A stretch of 64,000 nucleotides of DNA from Sphingobacteriales bacterium JAD_PAG50586_3 (GCA_023213195.1 CP096135.1:1692616-1756615); one strand, 5' to 3'; positions 18,867-29,083 are shown, counted from the stretch's first letter. The notes: generated from the letters alone by a model not told the origin. Made by a program: numbers and translations.

Positions 18867-19331
18867 TTAAAATGGTCTTATGTACGGGCGCTGTGCAAGT
18901 GGTGAAAACGGCCAGGGTATGGCTATAAATATTATTAGCAATGCTGTGCCAAAGTATACCAGCATGGTTTTGAATTTCTCATTATCTACAGCTTTACGCT
19001 TTGCCAAAGCTGAACCTATGGTTATAAGCACTACAGACGTTATCATTAGCGTGATATGTATCAAGCCAAAGAATAGCGTGTCTATATTCTTTACAGCCTC
19101 GCTAAAATTCAACCTGAAATATTTTATCACCGGGCTGTACATGTATACAATCAAACCGATGGTTAATTGTATATGGCTTATAGTGGCTGTCCAATGCCTG
19201 ATAGAATTATCTGCTTTGGTAAAAGTTGATTTTTTTATGTACCCATTGTATGCCCTATATATAGAATATAGCAGGCTTGCCAGCACCAGCCAGCGCATAA
19301 AGGAGTGTATTGAAAGTAATGTTGCGAACAT
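18867..19331 (-). CDS. Four-helix membrane protein, first gene of the TetR-controlled operon
   Basis: A 154-residue protein with four predicted membrane helices, beginning MFATLLSIHSFMRWLVLASL. Histidines in IHSFMRW, SIRHWTATISHIQL and LIHITL could hold heme, and similar proteins are often called cytochrome b-like, but this is not shown. The ATG at 19331 is preferred to the in-frame TTG at 19352, which lies inside the TACATTTG -7 box. A perfect 26-base operator sits just upstream of that box. Confidence 0.75.
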   Translation of the reverse strand: MFATLLSIHSFMRWLVLASLLYSIYRAYNGYIKKSTFTKADNSIRHWTATISHIQLTIGLIVYMYSPVIKYFRLNFSEAVKNIDTLFFGLIHITLMITSVVLITIGSALAKRKAVDNEKFKTMLVYFGTALLIIFIAIPWPFSPLAQRPYIRPF

Positions 19332-19349
19332 TATAGCAGTTTTATGCTG

Positions 19350-19387
19350 CAAATGTAAATCAAAAACATACTAAGTAGTATGTTTTT
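19350..19387 (-). promoter_or_regulatory. Promoter and TetR-type operator of the small membrane-protein operon
   Basis: The -7 box TACATTTG reads from 19357 to 19350. Directly upstream is a perfect inverted repeat at 19362-19387: arms AAAAACATACTA and TAGTATGTTTTT around AG. The same core, ATACTA-AG-TAGTAT, lies at the start site of the adjacent tetR gene, so the TetR protein probably represses both units. The operator fills the -33 to -7 spacer, where a bound repressor would block polymerase. Confidence 0.8.
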
Positions 19388-19397
19388 AGATAAAAAA

Positions 19398-19988
19398 TTA
19401 TTGCAAACTATTCAGGTAGCTTTTTAATTCTTTCAAGTAGGTAACATAGCAGTCTGTACTATTATATACCTTCCCTAAAATACGAATGCCCCCGTAGCCC
19501 GACATAACAAAGTATGCTACCTGTTTTGGGTTTACATCTTTGCGTATTTGTCCCAGTGCCTTTCCTCTTTTAATACACTGTTCAATCATATTATGCCACT
19601 CAGTTACCATATTTATAAACGCAATGTTAAAGGCATCGTTCAATGGGGCCATTTCTTGCATAAAATTATTAGCCGGGCAGCCATATTTTACCTGCATATA
19701 AGGGTTAAGCAGCAGTAACTCTTTAAATAAGTTATAAATGTCTTTTAGGGGATTTTTAGAATCGGCAATTGACTGGGTCATGTTTTTATACATACCCTCG
19801 TACATAATCTCTTTAATAACCGCCAGCCCCATTTCTTCCTTGTTTTTAAAGTGATAGAAAAAGGCCCCTTTGGTTACTTTGGTTGTGGCAATAATCTCGT
19901 CTATGCTGGTGGCCTGGTAGCCCTGCATGTAAATCAAATCAAACGCTTTTTCTAAAATGGTGCGGCGGGTAGCCTCTGCCTTTTTCAT
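19398..19988 (-). CDS. TetR/AcrR family transcriptional regulator
   Basis: A 196-residue one-component repressor. Residues ~5-50 are the TetR helix-turn-helix (RRTILEKAFDLIYMQGYQAT, then SIDEIIATTKVTKGAFFYHFKNKEEMG); the rest is a helical ligand domain with a conserved GCPANNFMQEM segment that recalls AcuR/TetR_C regulators. It is on the same strand as, and upstream of, the three-gene membrane set, and near-identical palindromes lie at both promoters, which points to autorepression plus control of that operon. The inducer is unknown. Confidence 0.93.
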   Translation of the reverse strand: MKKAEATRRTILEKAFDLIYMQGYQATSIDEIIATTKVTKGAFFYHFKNKEEMGLAVIKEIMYEGMYKNMTQSIADSKNPLKDIYNLFKELLLLNPYMQVKYGCPANNFMQEMAPLNDAFNIAFINMVTEWHNMIEQCIKRGKALGQIRKDVNPKQVAYFVMSGYGGIRILGKVYNSTDCYVTYLKELKSYLNSLQ

Positions 19989-19992
19989 AAAA

Positions 19993-20021
19993 AATACTAA
20001 GTAGTATTATTTACAAAGGTA
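19993..20021 (-). promoter_or_regulatory. Promoter and operator of tetR
   Basis: The -7 box TACCTTTG reads from 20021 to 20014. The palindrome AATACTA-AG-TAGTATT at 19993-20008 covers the expected transcription start, which fits autorepression. Confidence 0.78.
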
Positions 20022-20057
20022 TGAAGATTTTGTTCTATAGATATCTATAGAAATAAC

Positions 20058-20092
20058 CATTTTGCATTCTGAATTATGCATTTTGAATTACA
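20058..20092. repeat. Heptad repeat, word CATTTTG/AATTATG
   Basis: Five seven-base units (CATTTTG, CATTCTG, AATTATG, CATTTTG, AATTACA). The gmhA stop (TTA at 20088-20090) is inside the last unit. Confidence 0.82.
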
Positions 20093-20657
20093 CCAACCCT
20101 TCAATACTATCAATCAATGAGTGGATTACCTTAATATGTATTTCCTGCACACGGTCGGCGTAGGGGCTGTGTGGCGCACGAATTTCTACATCGGCCAGGG
20201 CGGCTAGTTTACCGCCATCTTTTCCGGTTAGGGCAACAACCTTCATTCCGTGGGCTTTGGCTACTTCGGCAGCTTTTATAACGTTGGCAGAGTTGCCGCT
20301 GGTGCTAATGGCTAATAACACATCGCCGGGCTTTCCAAGGGCTTCTATGTAACGAGAGAATATCTGCTCATAACCATAATCATTAGCAGTGCACGATATA
20401 TGGGTTGGGTCGGCAATAGAAATGGCAGCTATTGGCTTACGGTCGCCCCTAAAGCGTCCGGTAAGCTCTTCGGCAAAGTGCATAGCATCGGCCATAGAGC
20501 CTCCGTTTCCGCACGACAGTATCTTTCCGCCCCCTTTTACCGATGTAGCCATAATTCCTGCTGCATCTGCAATCAGTTGATAGTTATGGCTATCGGCCAT
20601 AAATTTTTGCAGCACGGCGGCGGCTTCTTCAAAATGGGTACGAATTTTGTCTGTCAT
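20088..20657 (-). CDS. gmhA: D-sedoheptulose-7-phosphate isomerase
   Basis: First step of ADP-heptose synthesis for the LPS inner core: sedoheptulose-7-P to D-glycero-D-manno-heptose-7-P. A SIS-domain protein of 189 residues with the family motifs [53 protein letters not shown] and [21 protein letters not shown] 20657 (MTDKIRTHF) is chosen because an upstream in-frame TTG lies inside the -7 box TATTTTTG (20674 to 20667). No other heptose genes are adjacent. Confidence 0.94.
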   Translation of the reverse strand: MTDKIRTHFEEAAAVLQKFMADSHNYQLIADAAGIMATSVKGGGKILSCGNGGSMADAMHFAEELTGRFRGDRKPIAAISIADPTHISCTANDYGYEQIFSRYIEALGKPGDVLLAISTSGNSANVIKAAEVAKAHGMKVVALTGKDGGKLAALADVEIRAPHSPYADRVQEIHIKVIHSLIDSIEGLV

Positions 20658-20687
20658 AGCTATCTGCAAAAATACCTTAAATGTTGA

Positions 20688-20718
20688 TTTGCGATTGAGC
20701 TAAGTATTGCTATTTTTG
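20688..20718 (+). promoter_or_regulatory. Promoter of the secreted 147-residue protein
   Basis: TTTG at 20688-20691, 19 bases, then TATTTTTG at 20711-20718: a full match to the phylum promoter. It overlaps the divergent gmhA promoter region. Confidence 0.72.
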
Positions 20719-20747
20719 CTCTTTCTGCACAAAGTTTACATAAACAA

Positions 20748-21191
20748 ATGAAATTAAAACACTTTTTCGCGGCTTCGTTAACCCTTTTGGGCGTTTCGGC
20801 ATTTGCTCAACCCCCTGCCGAAAAGGAAGACAACTGCTACCAAACATACGCTAAATTGTTTGAAGACCGTGGTGCAAACCCTGCTGTTGATGGCTGGGCC
20901 GACAATGTAATTATTACCATGCGCCGCGGTACAGACGCCGACTGTTATATTGGGAAGGTGAGGATATTGAAAGACACCATTGCCGATATTTTTGTCAAAT
21001 TTTCTGACGATGATACAGAGCGCCTGCAAAAAAAGTGGAAGAAGTTTGATAAGCAGCCAACAACCGTTATAAATGGTATATCAACCACCATGGTTACTAT
21101 TGATGATGAGTTAATCAATATCATCTTCCCCGATTTGCTAAAGCCTAAAAAGAAAGAATATAAACGCGCCCCGCTTCCTAAGCTTGATTAA
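20748..21191 (+). CDS. Exported hypothetical protein
   Basis: 147 residues with a clear signal peptide (MKLKHFFAASLTLLGVSAFA, then Q). The mature part has two cysteines (DNCYQTYAKLF and DADCYIGKV) that could form a disulfide, and a basic C-terminal tail (LLKPKKKEYKRAPLPKLD). I do not recognise a family. It is a single-gene unit, probably periplasmic. Confidence 0.75.
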   Translation: MKLKHFFAASLTLLGVSAFAQPPAEKEDNCYQTYAKLFEDRGANPAVDGWADNVIITMRRGTDADCYIGKVRILKDTIADIFVKFSDDDTERLQKKWKKFDKQPTTVINGISTTMVTIDDELINIIFPDLLKPKKKEYKRAPLPKLD

Positions 21192-21193
21192 TT

Positions 21194-21221
21194 AGCTTAT
21201 AGCTTGTAGCGCATAGCTTAC
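21194..21221. repeat. Heptad repeat, word AGCTTAT
   Basis: Four seven-base units of the form AGCNNAY directly after the stop of the 147-residue protein gene. It is the complement-type word of the CTATAAG array 180 bases away. Confidence 0.8.
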
Positions 21222-21240
21222 AGACCCTTTAATAGTATTA

Positions 21241-21270
21241 CAGCCCCGGTTATTTTACCGGGGCTTTTTT
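21241..21270 (+). terminator. Terminator after the exported hypothetical gene
   Basis: AGCCCCGGT and ACCGGGGCT form a nine-pair stem followed by six T. Confidence 0.9.
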
Positions 21271-21365
21271 ATGCCCCATTGCTATTTAATTTAAGCAGTA
21301 ATGTTAAGCTTAGCTAATAAGAAACCCTGCCAACTTATATCTCATAATTCAATAGTATAAAACAA

Positions 21366-21397
21366 AAAAATCCCGCCCTGTTAAGGAGCGGGATTTT
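21366..21397 (-). terminator. Terminator of the OmpA-family gene
   Basis: AAATCCCGC and GCGGGATTT arms; on the minus strand the hairpin is followed by a long T-run. It lies about 80 bases after the stop codon, with the ten-copy heptad array in between, so the array is transcribed. Confidence 0.87.
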
Positions 21398-21467
21398 CTA
21401 TAAGCTATAAGCTATAAGCTATAAGCTATAAGCTATAAGCTATAAGCTATAAGCTATAAGCTATAAG
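21398..21467. repeat. Perfect tandem array, ten copies of CTATAAG
   Basis: Ten identical seven-base units followed by a partial CTA. It lies between the OmpA-family stop codon (21475) and its terminator, in the 3' untranslated part of that mRNA. A perfect array suggests recent slippage expansion and probably differs in length between strains. Confidence 0.97.
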
Positions 21468-21474
21468 CTAAAGA

Positions 21475-23842
21475 CTATTCAAATACCACTTTCATTTCTA
21501 CACGGCGGTTGCGTTGGCGGCCGGCAGGGGTATCGTTGCTATCAATAGGTTTAGTTTCGCCAAACCATTCAGGTAACAGGTTATCGCCTTTCACGCCTTT
21601 GTCTTGCAAATATTTTTTAACCGCGTTAGCACGGTTTTTAGATAAGGTCATGTTAGAGGCATCGTTACCTACGTTATCGGTATGGCCCGATATTTTAAGT
21701 TTATACGTTGGCTTGCTAACCAATAAGTCAGCTAAACGGTTAAGCGACTCGAAAGAGGTGGTGCGGATAATGGCTTTGCCTGTTTCAAACTCTAGGTTTT
21801 GGAAAGCATAGTCAAGAATATCCTGCTCCCTTTTCTCAATTTTAGGACAGCCACGGTTTTCTAGTACACCAGGGGTTTTAGGGCAGTCGTCGTCTTTATC
21901 AAATACACCGTCGCCGTCAATATCGCTCCATGGGCAACCTTTGTTCTCAAATGGGCCGGGGGTTTCAGGACATGCGTCTTCGGTGTCTTTTATTCCGTCG
22001 CCGTCTTTATCAGCATAAGGGCAGCCCCTGTTTTCAACTAAACCTTTCACATCAATACAGGCATCTTCGTTATCGTAAATACCATCGCCATCGCTATCTG
22101 GGCAACCGCTGTGCGCTTTGTCTCCCGGTTTATCAGGGCATAAGTCGTCAAGGTCAGCTATGCCATCCACATCACGGTCTGGGCAGCCTTGTAAATCAAG
22201 TACACCGGCAATATCAGGACAACGGTCTTCACTATCACGGGTTCCGTCATCGTCACGGTCTGGGCAGCCACGTAAGTCTTTTTTACCGGCAACATCTGGG
22301 CAGTCGTCATCTTTATCAAACGTACCGTCAGCATCGCGGTCTGGGTATGGACAACCTTTGTTGTCAACCGGTCCGGCAATATCGGGGCAGGCATCGTCTG
22401 TGTCATTTAAGCCATCACCATCGCGGTCAACAATAGCTACTTTTTTCTCTATTTTCTGATAAGCATACAAAATAGGTATGCGTACCCCGGCATGAATGTC
22501 TAACCCGTAGGTTGGGTCTTTTTGTATAAGTTGGCTTACAACAGTGTTAGAGCCTACTACAAATGGCCCTAAGCGTAGGGTAATGCCTGAGTAATATTTA
22601 CCAAAGGCGTTAACTGTTTGTGGCAGGTAAATGCCCCATAGCTTACCCTCGTAACGTGGCGATAATGAAAACTGAGAAACGCCATTTATAAAGGCGCGGT
22701 TTTTAACCGGGTTTAAAGCTATAAGGCCGTTAAAGTTAATATACAGGCGGTCTACAGCATGGTAATCTAACTGTAGGCCAAAGCTGGTAGGCAGGCTTAC
22801 TTTATAATCTGTAGCCTCTGGCTGAAAACCAAAGCGCTGCTCTAGAGTATCGTCAAGCGCATCTATGCTTTCAACCTCAAAAATATCAATAGGTATGTTA
22901 TTGCCATTTGCAATAAAGTCGTTAGAGCCAAACTTGTCGTAACGTAAGCGGCCAATATCAAGAATAGAAATACCTGCACGTAGTTTATATTTATGCGGGT
23001 TAGATGGGTCTGTGTACTCATCATCAGGTGCATCGGGGCGCCACTCATATACCGCGCCTAAATCAAACCCAATAGATGGTTTAGCAATAAAGTCGAAGCT
23101 GATGTTTGGGTTGTCCCAATCAAAGGTTTCGGCGTGGCCGTAACCAAATTGGGCGTTGAAGAATGATAAGGTATCTTTATTCTTAAAGCTATACGTTACA
23201 TCATCAGCATACACATAAGCCGAAGAAAAACCTTGCAACAGCTTTACGGTAGCACCCACTTTAGCAAAATGCTTGCCTTTGGCTTTAATTACCTTAGCCC
23301 CATGTTATACCATACTCTGCCCAGCTATGGGTGCTTATACGGGCGTTTTTTTCATTAAGCTGTACGTTAAACAGGCTTTGCTCATCAAAACCATTGCGGG
23401 CCATGTCTACAATTTCTTTACTAAGGTTGTTAAACGATACACCCGTGCGGAAACGAGAACTTACACCAAGGGCCATAGTCTGGTTTAACGTAGCCATAAA
23501 GCTAGGGCCATATATGTTTAACGCTATAGAGCCGCGGTTTTTATCTTGCAGGTTGTAGGTTAGGTACTTATCTTCAAACCCACTCTCATTAAAGGTGCTT
23601 GGGCGCCTAAGAGTGTATGGGTCTATGCCAACAACGTTGTTGTAGACATTAAAGCCACCCGATAATAGGTTAATATCAACAAGGTAACGGCTATCGGCAA
23701 TAGATGCCGGCTGGTAGAACATACCTTGCGCGCCAGAATACTGGCTGTTGATATAACCTGTAAAGTCTTGTGCTGTAATACGCCCTGATATGCTCAAAAG
23801 CACTACCAATAAGCATATAAATCGAGTAAATGTTTTCATCAT
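21475..23842 (-). CDS. DUF5723 beta-barrel protein with calcium-type repeats and OmpA domain (one frameshift)
   Basis: A ~788-residue outer-membrane protein. A signal peptide (MMKTFTRFICLLVVLLSISG) leads to a DUF5723-like barrel region (residues ~25-460), then about seven thrombospondin type-3-like repeats (DRDGDGLNDTDDACPDIAG and variants, each DxDxDG..D..D with paired Cys), then an OmpA domain (LKISGHTDNVGNDASN, NRRVEMKVVFE) for peptidoglycan binding. The frame breaks at the C4 run 23298-23301; removing one base gives EYGITWAKVIKAKGKHF and one open frame. It probably anchors the outer membrane; the repeats should bind calcium. The promoter is TTG (23898-23900), 18 bases, TAAATTTG (23879 to 23872). 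Confidence 0.9.
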
Positions 23843-24013
23843 AGATAATGGTTTTAACGGTTAGCCTTATACAAATTTAGCAATATGTGAATGGTAACAA
23901 CACGGCACTTTAGTTTATTTATTATGAATAGATTGTTGATAGGTAATAACGTTTTTAAAATGATTGTTTAGTTATAATGAAGATATGGTAGATTAGAGAG
24001 GGCCTAAATTATC

Positions 24014-24021
24014 TACCTTTG
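24014..24021 (+). promoter_or_regulatory. -7 box of recR, leaderless spacing
   Basis: TACCTTTG ends six bases before the ATG at 24028. Confidence 0.6.
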
Positions 24022-24027
24022 CAGGTA

Positions 24028-24648
24028 ATGGACCAATACCCATCAAAACTTATAGAAGACGCGGTAAACGCAATGTCATCATTACCCGGTGTGGGTAAGC
24101 GCACAGCGTTACGTTTGGTGCTTAACCTGCTTAAACGCGAACCCGGCGAGGTAGAGAATTTTGCTACCGCTTTTACCCGCATGCGTAACGAGATTAAGTA
24201 TTGTACCCAGTGCCATAATATTGCTGATGTTGACCTTTGCGCCGTGTGCGCCGATACCCGCCGCGATACTACCGTTATATGTGTGGTAGAAAACCTGCGC
24301 GATGTTATGGCTATTGAAAATACCCTTACCTACCGCGGCGTATACCATTTGCTGGGCGGCATTATATCGCCTATGGATGGTATTGGCCCCGCCGATTTAA
24401 ATATAGACAGCTTGGTAAGCCGTGTGGGCACAGGCCATGTAAACGAGGTTATACTAGCGCTTTCTGCAACTATGGAGGGCGATACCACCAACTTTTACAT
24501 ATTTAAAAAACTAAGTGGTATTGATGTTAAAATAACTACCATTGCCCGAGGTGTTCCTGTAGGCGATGAGTTGGAATACACCGATGAGGTTACGCTTGGC
24601 CGTTCTATTGCCAACCGTATTATGTACGAGAATAACCTGGCCCGTTAA
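24028..24648 (+). CDS. recR: Recombination mediator protein RecR
   Basis: Works with RecO (and RecF) to load RecA at gaps. The 206 residues show the N-terminal helix-hairpin-helix ([20 protein letters not shown]), the zinc finger [16 protein letters not shown], the Toprim domain ([34 protein letters not shown]) and the C-terminal [23 protein letters not shown] 24028 is chosen; the in-frame TTG at 24019 is part of the -7 box. It is a single-gene unit followed by repeats. Confidence 0.97.
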   Translation: MDQYPSKLIEDAVNAMSSLPGVGKRTALRLVLNLLKREPGEVENFATAFTRMRNEIKYCTQCHNIADVDLCAVCADTRRDTTVICVVENLRDVMAIENTLTYRGVYHLLGGIISPMDGIGPADLNIDSLVSRVGTGHVNEVILALSATMEGDTTNFYIFKKLSGIDVKITTIARGVPVGDELEYTDEVTLGRSIANRIMYENNLAR

Positions 24649-24650
24649 TC

Positions 24651-24682
24651 AATTAAAGAATTAAAGAGATAAAAAGATAAAG
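24651..24682. repeat. Octad repeat, word AATTAAAG/AGATAAAG
   Basis: Four eight-base units (AATTAAAG twice, AGATAAAA, AGATAAAG) starting two bases after the recR stop. It is the complement-type word of the octad array at 6901. Confidence 0.75.
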
Positions 24683-24737
24683 AATGTCCCAGGGTTAATC
24701 CATAGGATTACTTTGTCATAATGCCATTAAAATAAAG

Positions 24738-24779
24738 TCCCCCTACTCCTTTAGGAGAGGGGGATTTAGGGGTGAGGGG
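24738..24779. repeat. REP-like stem-loop with GGGGTGAGG tail, simple form
   Basis: A C-rich arm, CCTTTAGG-type loop region and G-rich arm form an imperfect stem, followed directly by GATTTAGGGGTGAGGGG. It lies between recR and the dnaB stop and is the undisturbed form of the element that is split by other palindromes in the 43.6-45.1 kb island. Confidence 0.8.
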
Positions 24780-24788
24780 AATATTCCG

Positions 24789-26375
24789 CTAAAACGGAGC
24801 GTCATCGCCCGGTATTGGAGAGCTAAATGGTGGCTCACCACCGGGGTTATTCATTTTAGATTGAAACACAACTGTTGGCGGGCCGTCAAAGCCTGTATTA
24901 GCGCTCATGCTGCTAAAGTTGGTATCGCCGGTAACACCCATAGTACCGTATTCGCCTTGGGCAAGGTCGGTAAACTTAGATAGCTTGCCGTTAAACTGTA
25001 GCTTAATATCCTCCAGCGCGCCGTTACGGTGCTTTGCAATAATAATCTCGGTAAGGCCCTGTGGGTAAGGCTGCCCTTCTTCATCAGCTGTAAAGCCGTA
25101 ATAATCGGGGCGGTAAATAAAGCATACCATGTCGGCATCCTGCTCAATAGCGCCCGATTCACGTAAGTCAGATAGTTGCGGGCGTTTAGTACCCCCGCGG
25201 GTTTCTACCGCACGGCTTAGCTGAGAAAGGGCTATAATAGGTACGTTAAGTTCTTTTGCAATGGTTTTTAGCGACCGCGATATGGTACTAATCTCCTGCT
25301 CTCGGTTGCCGGTTTTATTATCGCCACCTACTGTCATAAGCTGCAAGTAGTCAATAATAATCATTTGAATATCGTACTGCGCTTTTAAACGGCGGGCCTT
25401 TGCACGTAGCTGGAATACAGATAAACCAGGTGTGTCGTCAATGTATAAAGGCGCCTCAGCAAGCTTACCGCTTAGTGCGTTTAGCTGTTCAAACTCGTGG
25501 TCTTCCAGCGTACCTTTTTTCATTTTTTCTACTGATATGCCTGTTTCACTGGATACCAAACGGTTTACCAATTGCAGCGATGCCATCTCTAAAGAGAAAA
25601 GGGCTATAGGGCGTTGAAACTCTACCGCGGCATTGCGCGCCATAGAAAGTACAAACGCTGTTTTACCCATACCGGGGCGGGCAGCCAGTACAATAAGGTC
25701 GCTGCGTTGCCAGCCCGATGTTACACGGTCTAAACTGGTAAAGCCCGACTCTATACCTGTAATACCGGTACCGTGGTTTTTAGCGGCTTCAACCTCTTTT
25801 ATAGATTGGCTTACCAGCAGCTTCATTGGCACAATTTCTTTACCAATTAAACCTTCCGATACCTTAAAAATGCTGCTTTCGGCAGTATCAAGCAGGTCAA
25901 AAACATCGGTAGTATCTTCATAGGCTTCTTTAATAATAATATCAGAAACCTGTATTAGCGAGCGTTGTATATGCTTTTGCAGCAATATACGCGCATGGTA
26001 CTCTACGTTGGCTGATGAGCCTACGCGGTTGGTTAACGATGCTACGTAGTAGGGGCCACCGGCATATTCAAGGTCGCCGGCTTTGCGCAGTTCTGCCGTA
26101 ACAGTTAAAATATCTACCGGCTGCGATGCTTGGAAAAGCCTTTGTATTGAAGAAAATATTTTGGTGTGCTGTGGCTGGTAAAATGTTTCGGGGGTAAGTA
26201 TATCAATTACCTCTGATAGTGCATTTTTCTCCAGCATAATGGCGCCCAACACCACTTTTTCAAGCTCTACGTCTTGCGGTGGTGTTTTGCCATGTAAATC
26301 TCCAACCTGTTGAATGGTCAATGGTTTTTTGCGTAAACGGGTATTAGCTTTATCTGAGCCTCCTCTTTCTTCCAT
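24789..26375 (-). CDS. dnaB: Replicative DNA helicase DnaB
   Basis: Hexameric 5'-3' helicase of the replication fork. The N-terminal domain (residues ~30-130, PQDVELEKVVLGAIMLEKNA) binds primase; the RecA-like domain has Walker A ARPGMGKTAFVLSMARN, SLEMASLQLVNRLVSSETG, Walker B MIIIDYLQLM, LSQLSRAVETRGG and QDADMVCFIYRPDYYG. At 528 residues it is complete. ATG 26375 (MEERGG) fits better than the codons within the TATTTTTG box (26390 to 26383), which ends seven bases upstream. The last ~50 residues are Gly/Pro-rich and low-complexity. Confidence 0.97.
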   Translation of the reverse strand: MEERGGSDKANTRLRKKPLTIQQVGDLHGKTPPQDVELEKVVLGAIMLEKNALSEVIDILTPETFYQPQHTKIFSSIQRLFQASQPVDILTVTAELRKAGDLEYAGGPYYVASLTNRVGSSANVEYHARILLQKHIQRSLIQVSDIIIKEAYEDTTDVFDLLDTAESSIFKVSEGLIGKEIVPMKLLVSQSIKEVEAAKNHGTGITGIESGFTSLDRVTSGWQRSDLIVLAARPGMGKTAFVLSMARNAAVEFQRPIALFSLEMASLQLVNRLVSSETGISVEKMKKGTLEDHEFEQLNALSGKLAEAPLYIDDTPGLSVFQLRAKARRLKAQYDIQMIIIDYLQLMTVGGDNKTGNREQEISTISRSLKTIAKELNVPIIALSQLSRAVETRGGTKRPQLSDLRESGAIEQDADMVCFIYRPDYYGFTADEEGQPYPQGLTEIIIAKHRNGALEDIKLQFNGKLSKFTDLAQGEYGTMGVTGDTNFSSMSANTGFDGPPTVVFQSKMNNPGGEPPFSSPIPGDDAPF

Positions 26376-26500
26376 AAGAATACAAAAATATAGCAAAAAA
26401 ATGGTTATGTGCCGCTTTGTTTAGTAATTGTTAGCAGTTTCTTTTTGTGGTTATACGAAATTTTAGGAGGCAAAGATTTTAACAAACTATGAGCACGGTA

Positions 26501-26541
26501 TTAACAAAAAAACCTGCCATGTGGCAGGGTTTTTTTGTTAA
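26501..26541. terminator. Terminator downstream of the collagen-like gene
   Basis: AACAAAAAAACCTGCC and GGCAGGGTTTTTTTGTT make a long stem with T-runs on both strands; on the minus strand it follows the collagen-like gene and can end its transcription. Confidence 0.85.
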
Positions 26542-26557
26542 TAAATCATTAGGTTAA

Positions 26558-29083
26558 TTATCTGCTGCCTGCAGATTTTGTAGTGCCTGACGTCTTTTTA
26601 ACGGCAGGTTTAACAACATCGTCAGAAGTTGATTGAGGGCCGCTTATCTGAGGAACAACATGCTTAGGTGCGTTTGCAGCAGCAATACGTGCCTGCTCGC
26701 CTTTGTACATGTTCTCAACTTTGGTTTTGCCTTCGCCAGTTAAAGAAGTAAACCAGGCAGTGTCCCATGTAGATATATCATGGTTAAGAACCCAATCGGC
26801 ACGGTATTGTGCAGGAACATCGTTAATGTCATGATACAAGTAAGTATCAGACCATGCCGCATCATTAGTCCTTAAACGAAGGTCTTCATAACCTTTGCGT
26901 TTAGCAACAACGCGGAAGTCGAATTTAGCACCGTTAACAGCATTTGGAGCGTGTAAAGTGAACGTGTTGCCTGATTTTTTAATATACCAGTTGCCTAAAT
27001 CATCGTTAGGGGTAACAAATACTTTCATCTCATGGTTATCATTAATAGTAACGGTTTGCATAAAATCGGCAGCTAAAGTAACTGTAGCTATACCGCCGTT
27101 AACTGCTGCCGAACCAAAATCTTCAAACCAAAGCTCTGGAGATTCCTGAGCGTAAACTTCTTTAGGGCCATTAACTGTGCGAACGGTAGCAGCTTTAGTA
27201 CCTGTGCAGGTAAAGTTACCAGCGGCGTACATTGCGTAGTTTGTACCACCACTTGCTGAACCATATACACCATAACGTGTGCCGGCATTACCGGATGCAG
27301 TACCATATACACCAAATACGCTACCCGTATAAGCTCCACCGTTGGCAGTTGCGTAGGCTGCCCTGTATTTACCGCTAAAATATCCACCATAACCATAACC
27401 ATCGGCAGTATTAACTGCGGTGCCTAACACACCAATACCGTCGAAAGTGCCAGATGCACCAAATTCTCCATTAACACCTATAGAGCTTGAACTGGCAAAT
27501 GAGTTAATACCATGTATAGCGGTAGAAATAGTTGAAACGTTAGCAGAGCTATAAATTTTATCGGTTGCAGGTGCATCAGCACCTACACCTAAGTTACCTG
27601 TACCATCGGCAACTGTTATACGGCTAAGGCCAACACCTAATTCAAAAAGTTCAAAATAATTATCGCCCGGGCGGTTACGTAAGTTCCATTGGTTTACACC
27701 ATTTGCAGCAAAACGCAGGGCAGCATCGCCGGTAAAACCATCAATATCTACAAGGGTGAAAGAACTGGTTGATTTTGATAGGATGCCTGTTGAACCACCA
27801 TGAACAACTGCTAATTTGTAGTTAGGTGTGCCAGTGCCAATACCTACGTAGTTAGAGCCTTGCTGTATTGTAAAAGATTCGTTGTTATCGGCACCTGCAG
27901 TCCAGTCAATTATCCTAAAATCACTATTAGAGCTGGTGCCTCCTGTATATTGGCCGACAATCCAGTTGTCAAGACCATTAACGCGGTAAGCCATAAAGTT
28001 ATATAAAGTAGACCCTGCTGCCCTGTCCATAATTAAGTATGCATCTCCTGCTGTAGCCTTAATTTGTGCTGTTGACTGGCCTGTTGCACGAAGTATCTGT
28101 AAACTATGGATTGGGAAAGTTGATCCGATACCTACATTGCCGTTGCTTGGATCTATAACTAATGGAGTTGTTGCAGTCCCAGTAACATCAATAAATTGTA
28201 AAAGACCAGTGGTAGATACATTCATGTTCCATTCTTGGACCGCAGCGGAGTTGTTTAAACTCAATGACGCGCCATACGCGCCCGTTCCGGTAATACCTAA
28301 ACGACCTGTAGTTGATGTTGTGCTACCTATGGTAACCTTGCTTCCATCGTCAAATATTTGAGAGTTTCCTGCTGTTGTGCCATTAGGAGTAAACTTAGCT
28401 ACATAGTTAATAGTACCACTAACAGAGCCAGCTCCCGGAGCGCCTGTTGCTCCTGTTGGGCCGGCAGGACCTTGTAAGCCTGTAGTGCCAACACCTGTTG
28501 GGCCCGTAGGGCCTTGAGCACCTGTATTACTAGGAGCTCCTGTTGGGCCGGTTGCGCCGCCGCCGGGGCCTGTAGGGCCGGTTGCACCTTGCACACCTGC
28601 ACCGGTAGCACCTGTAGGTCCGGCCGGACCTACACCGCCTGTTGGACCTGTTGGGCCTTGAGAGCCACTGGTAGCTTGGTTAGCATACAAAGCATAAGGT
28701 ACACTTAGTAACTGGCTGTTGCCTGCTACAGTGTAGTTAGCACCACCCGTAGGGTCAATTTCAGTTTTAATGTATTTGCTGCCGCTGCCCCATGCAATAG
28801 ATGCAAAGTTGCCACTAACAACAGAGCCACCGCCTACTTCAAGGTTAAATAAACCGAAAGTGTTGGTGGTTTTTGTATGTGTTTCCTAGTATACAAGGGT
28901 GCCGCTTGGGCCACCGTCTAAAATACTTACGCGTATACCAACGGCTTGGTTGGTTAATTCAACTCCCGTATTATTGCGCGCTATAGCTTGATAGTTAAAT
29001 TTTTGCGGCGCTTGGGCATTTACTGCTAATGCAAATAGCATAAGCACCGTAAAAGCTTTTAACGTTTTTGTAATCGTGTTCAT
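26558..29083 (-). CDS. Exported collagen-like repeat protein (in-frame TAG)
   Basis: About 840 residues. It starts MNTITKTLKAFTVLMLFALA (signal) and APQKFNYQAIARNNTG, the opening of many Bacteroidota tail-fibre-like surface proteins. Residues ~135-215 are Gly-X-Thr/Ala/Pro collagen-like repeats (GPTGPTG, GATGAGVQGATG), then a long beta-structured body with GNVGIG and NVGIGTGTPNYKLAV phrases, and a Lys/Ser-rich end. A TAG at 28886-28888 (minus) interrupts VY-ETHTKTTNTFGLFN in the same frame; Gln is expected and the site reads CCTAG instead of CCTGG. It is probably a surface adhesin or fibre; no partner phage genes are present. Confidence 0.82.

Noticed and set aside
21930-22436. 168-codon and other open frames opposite the OmpA-family gene.
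   Set aside because: They arise from the repetitive DxDxDG codons of the calcium-type repeats; composition is Arg/His/Gln-rich and not protein-like.
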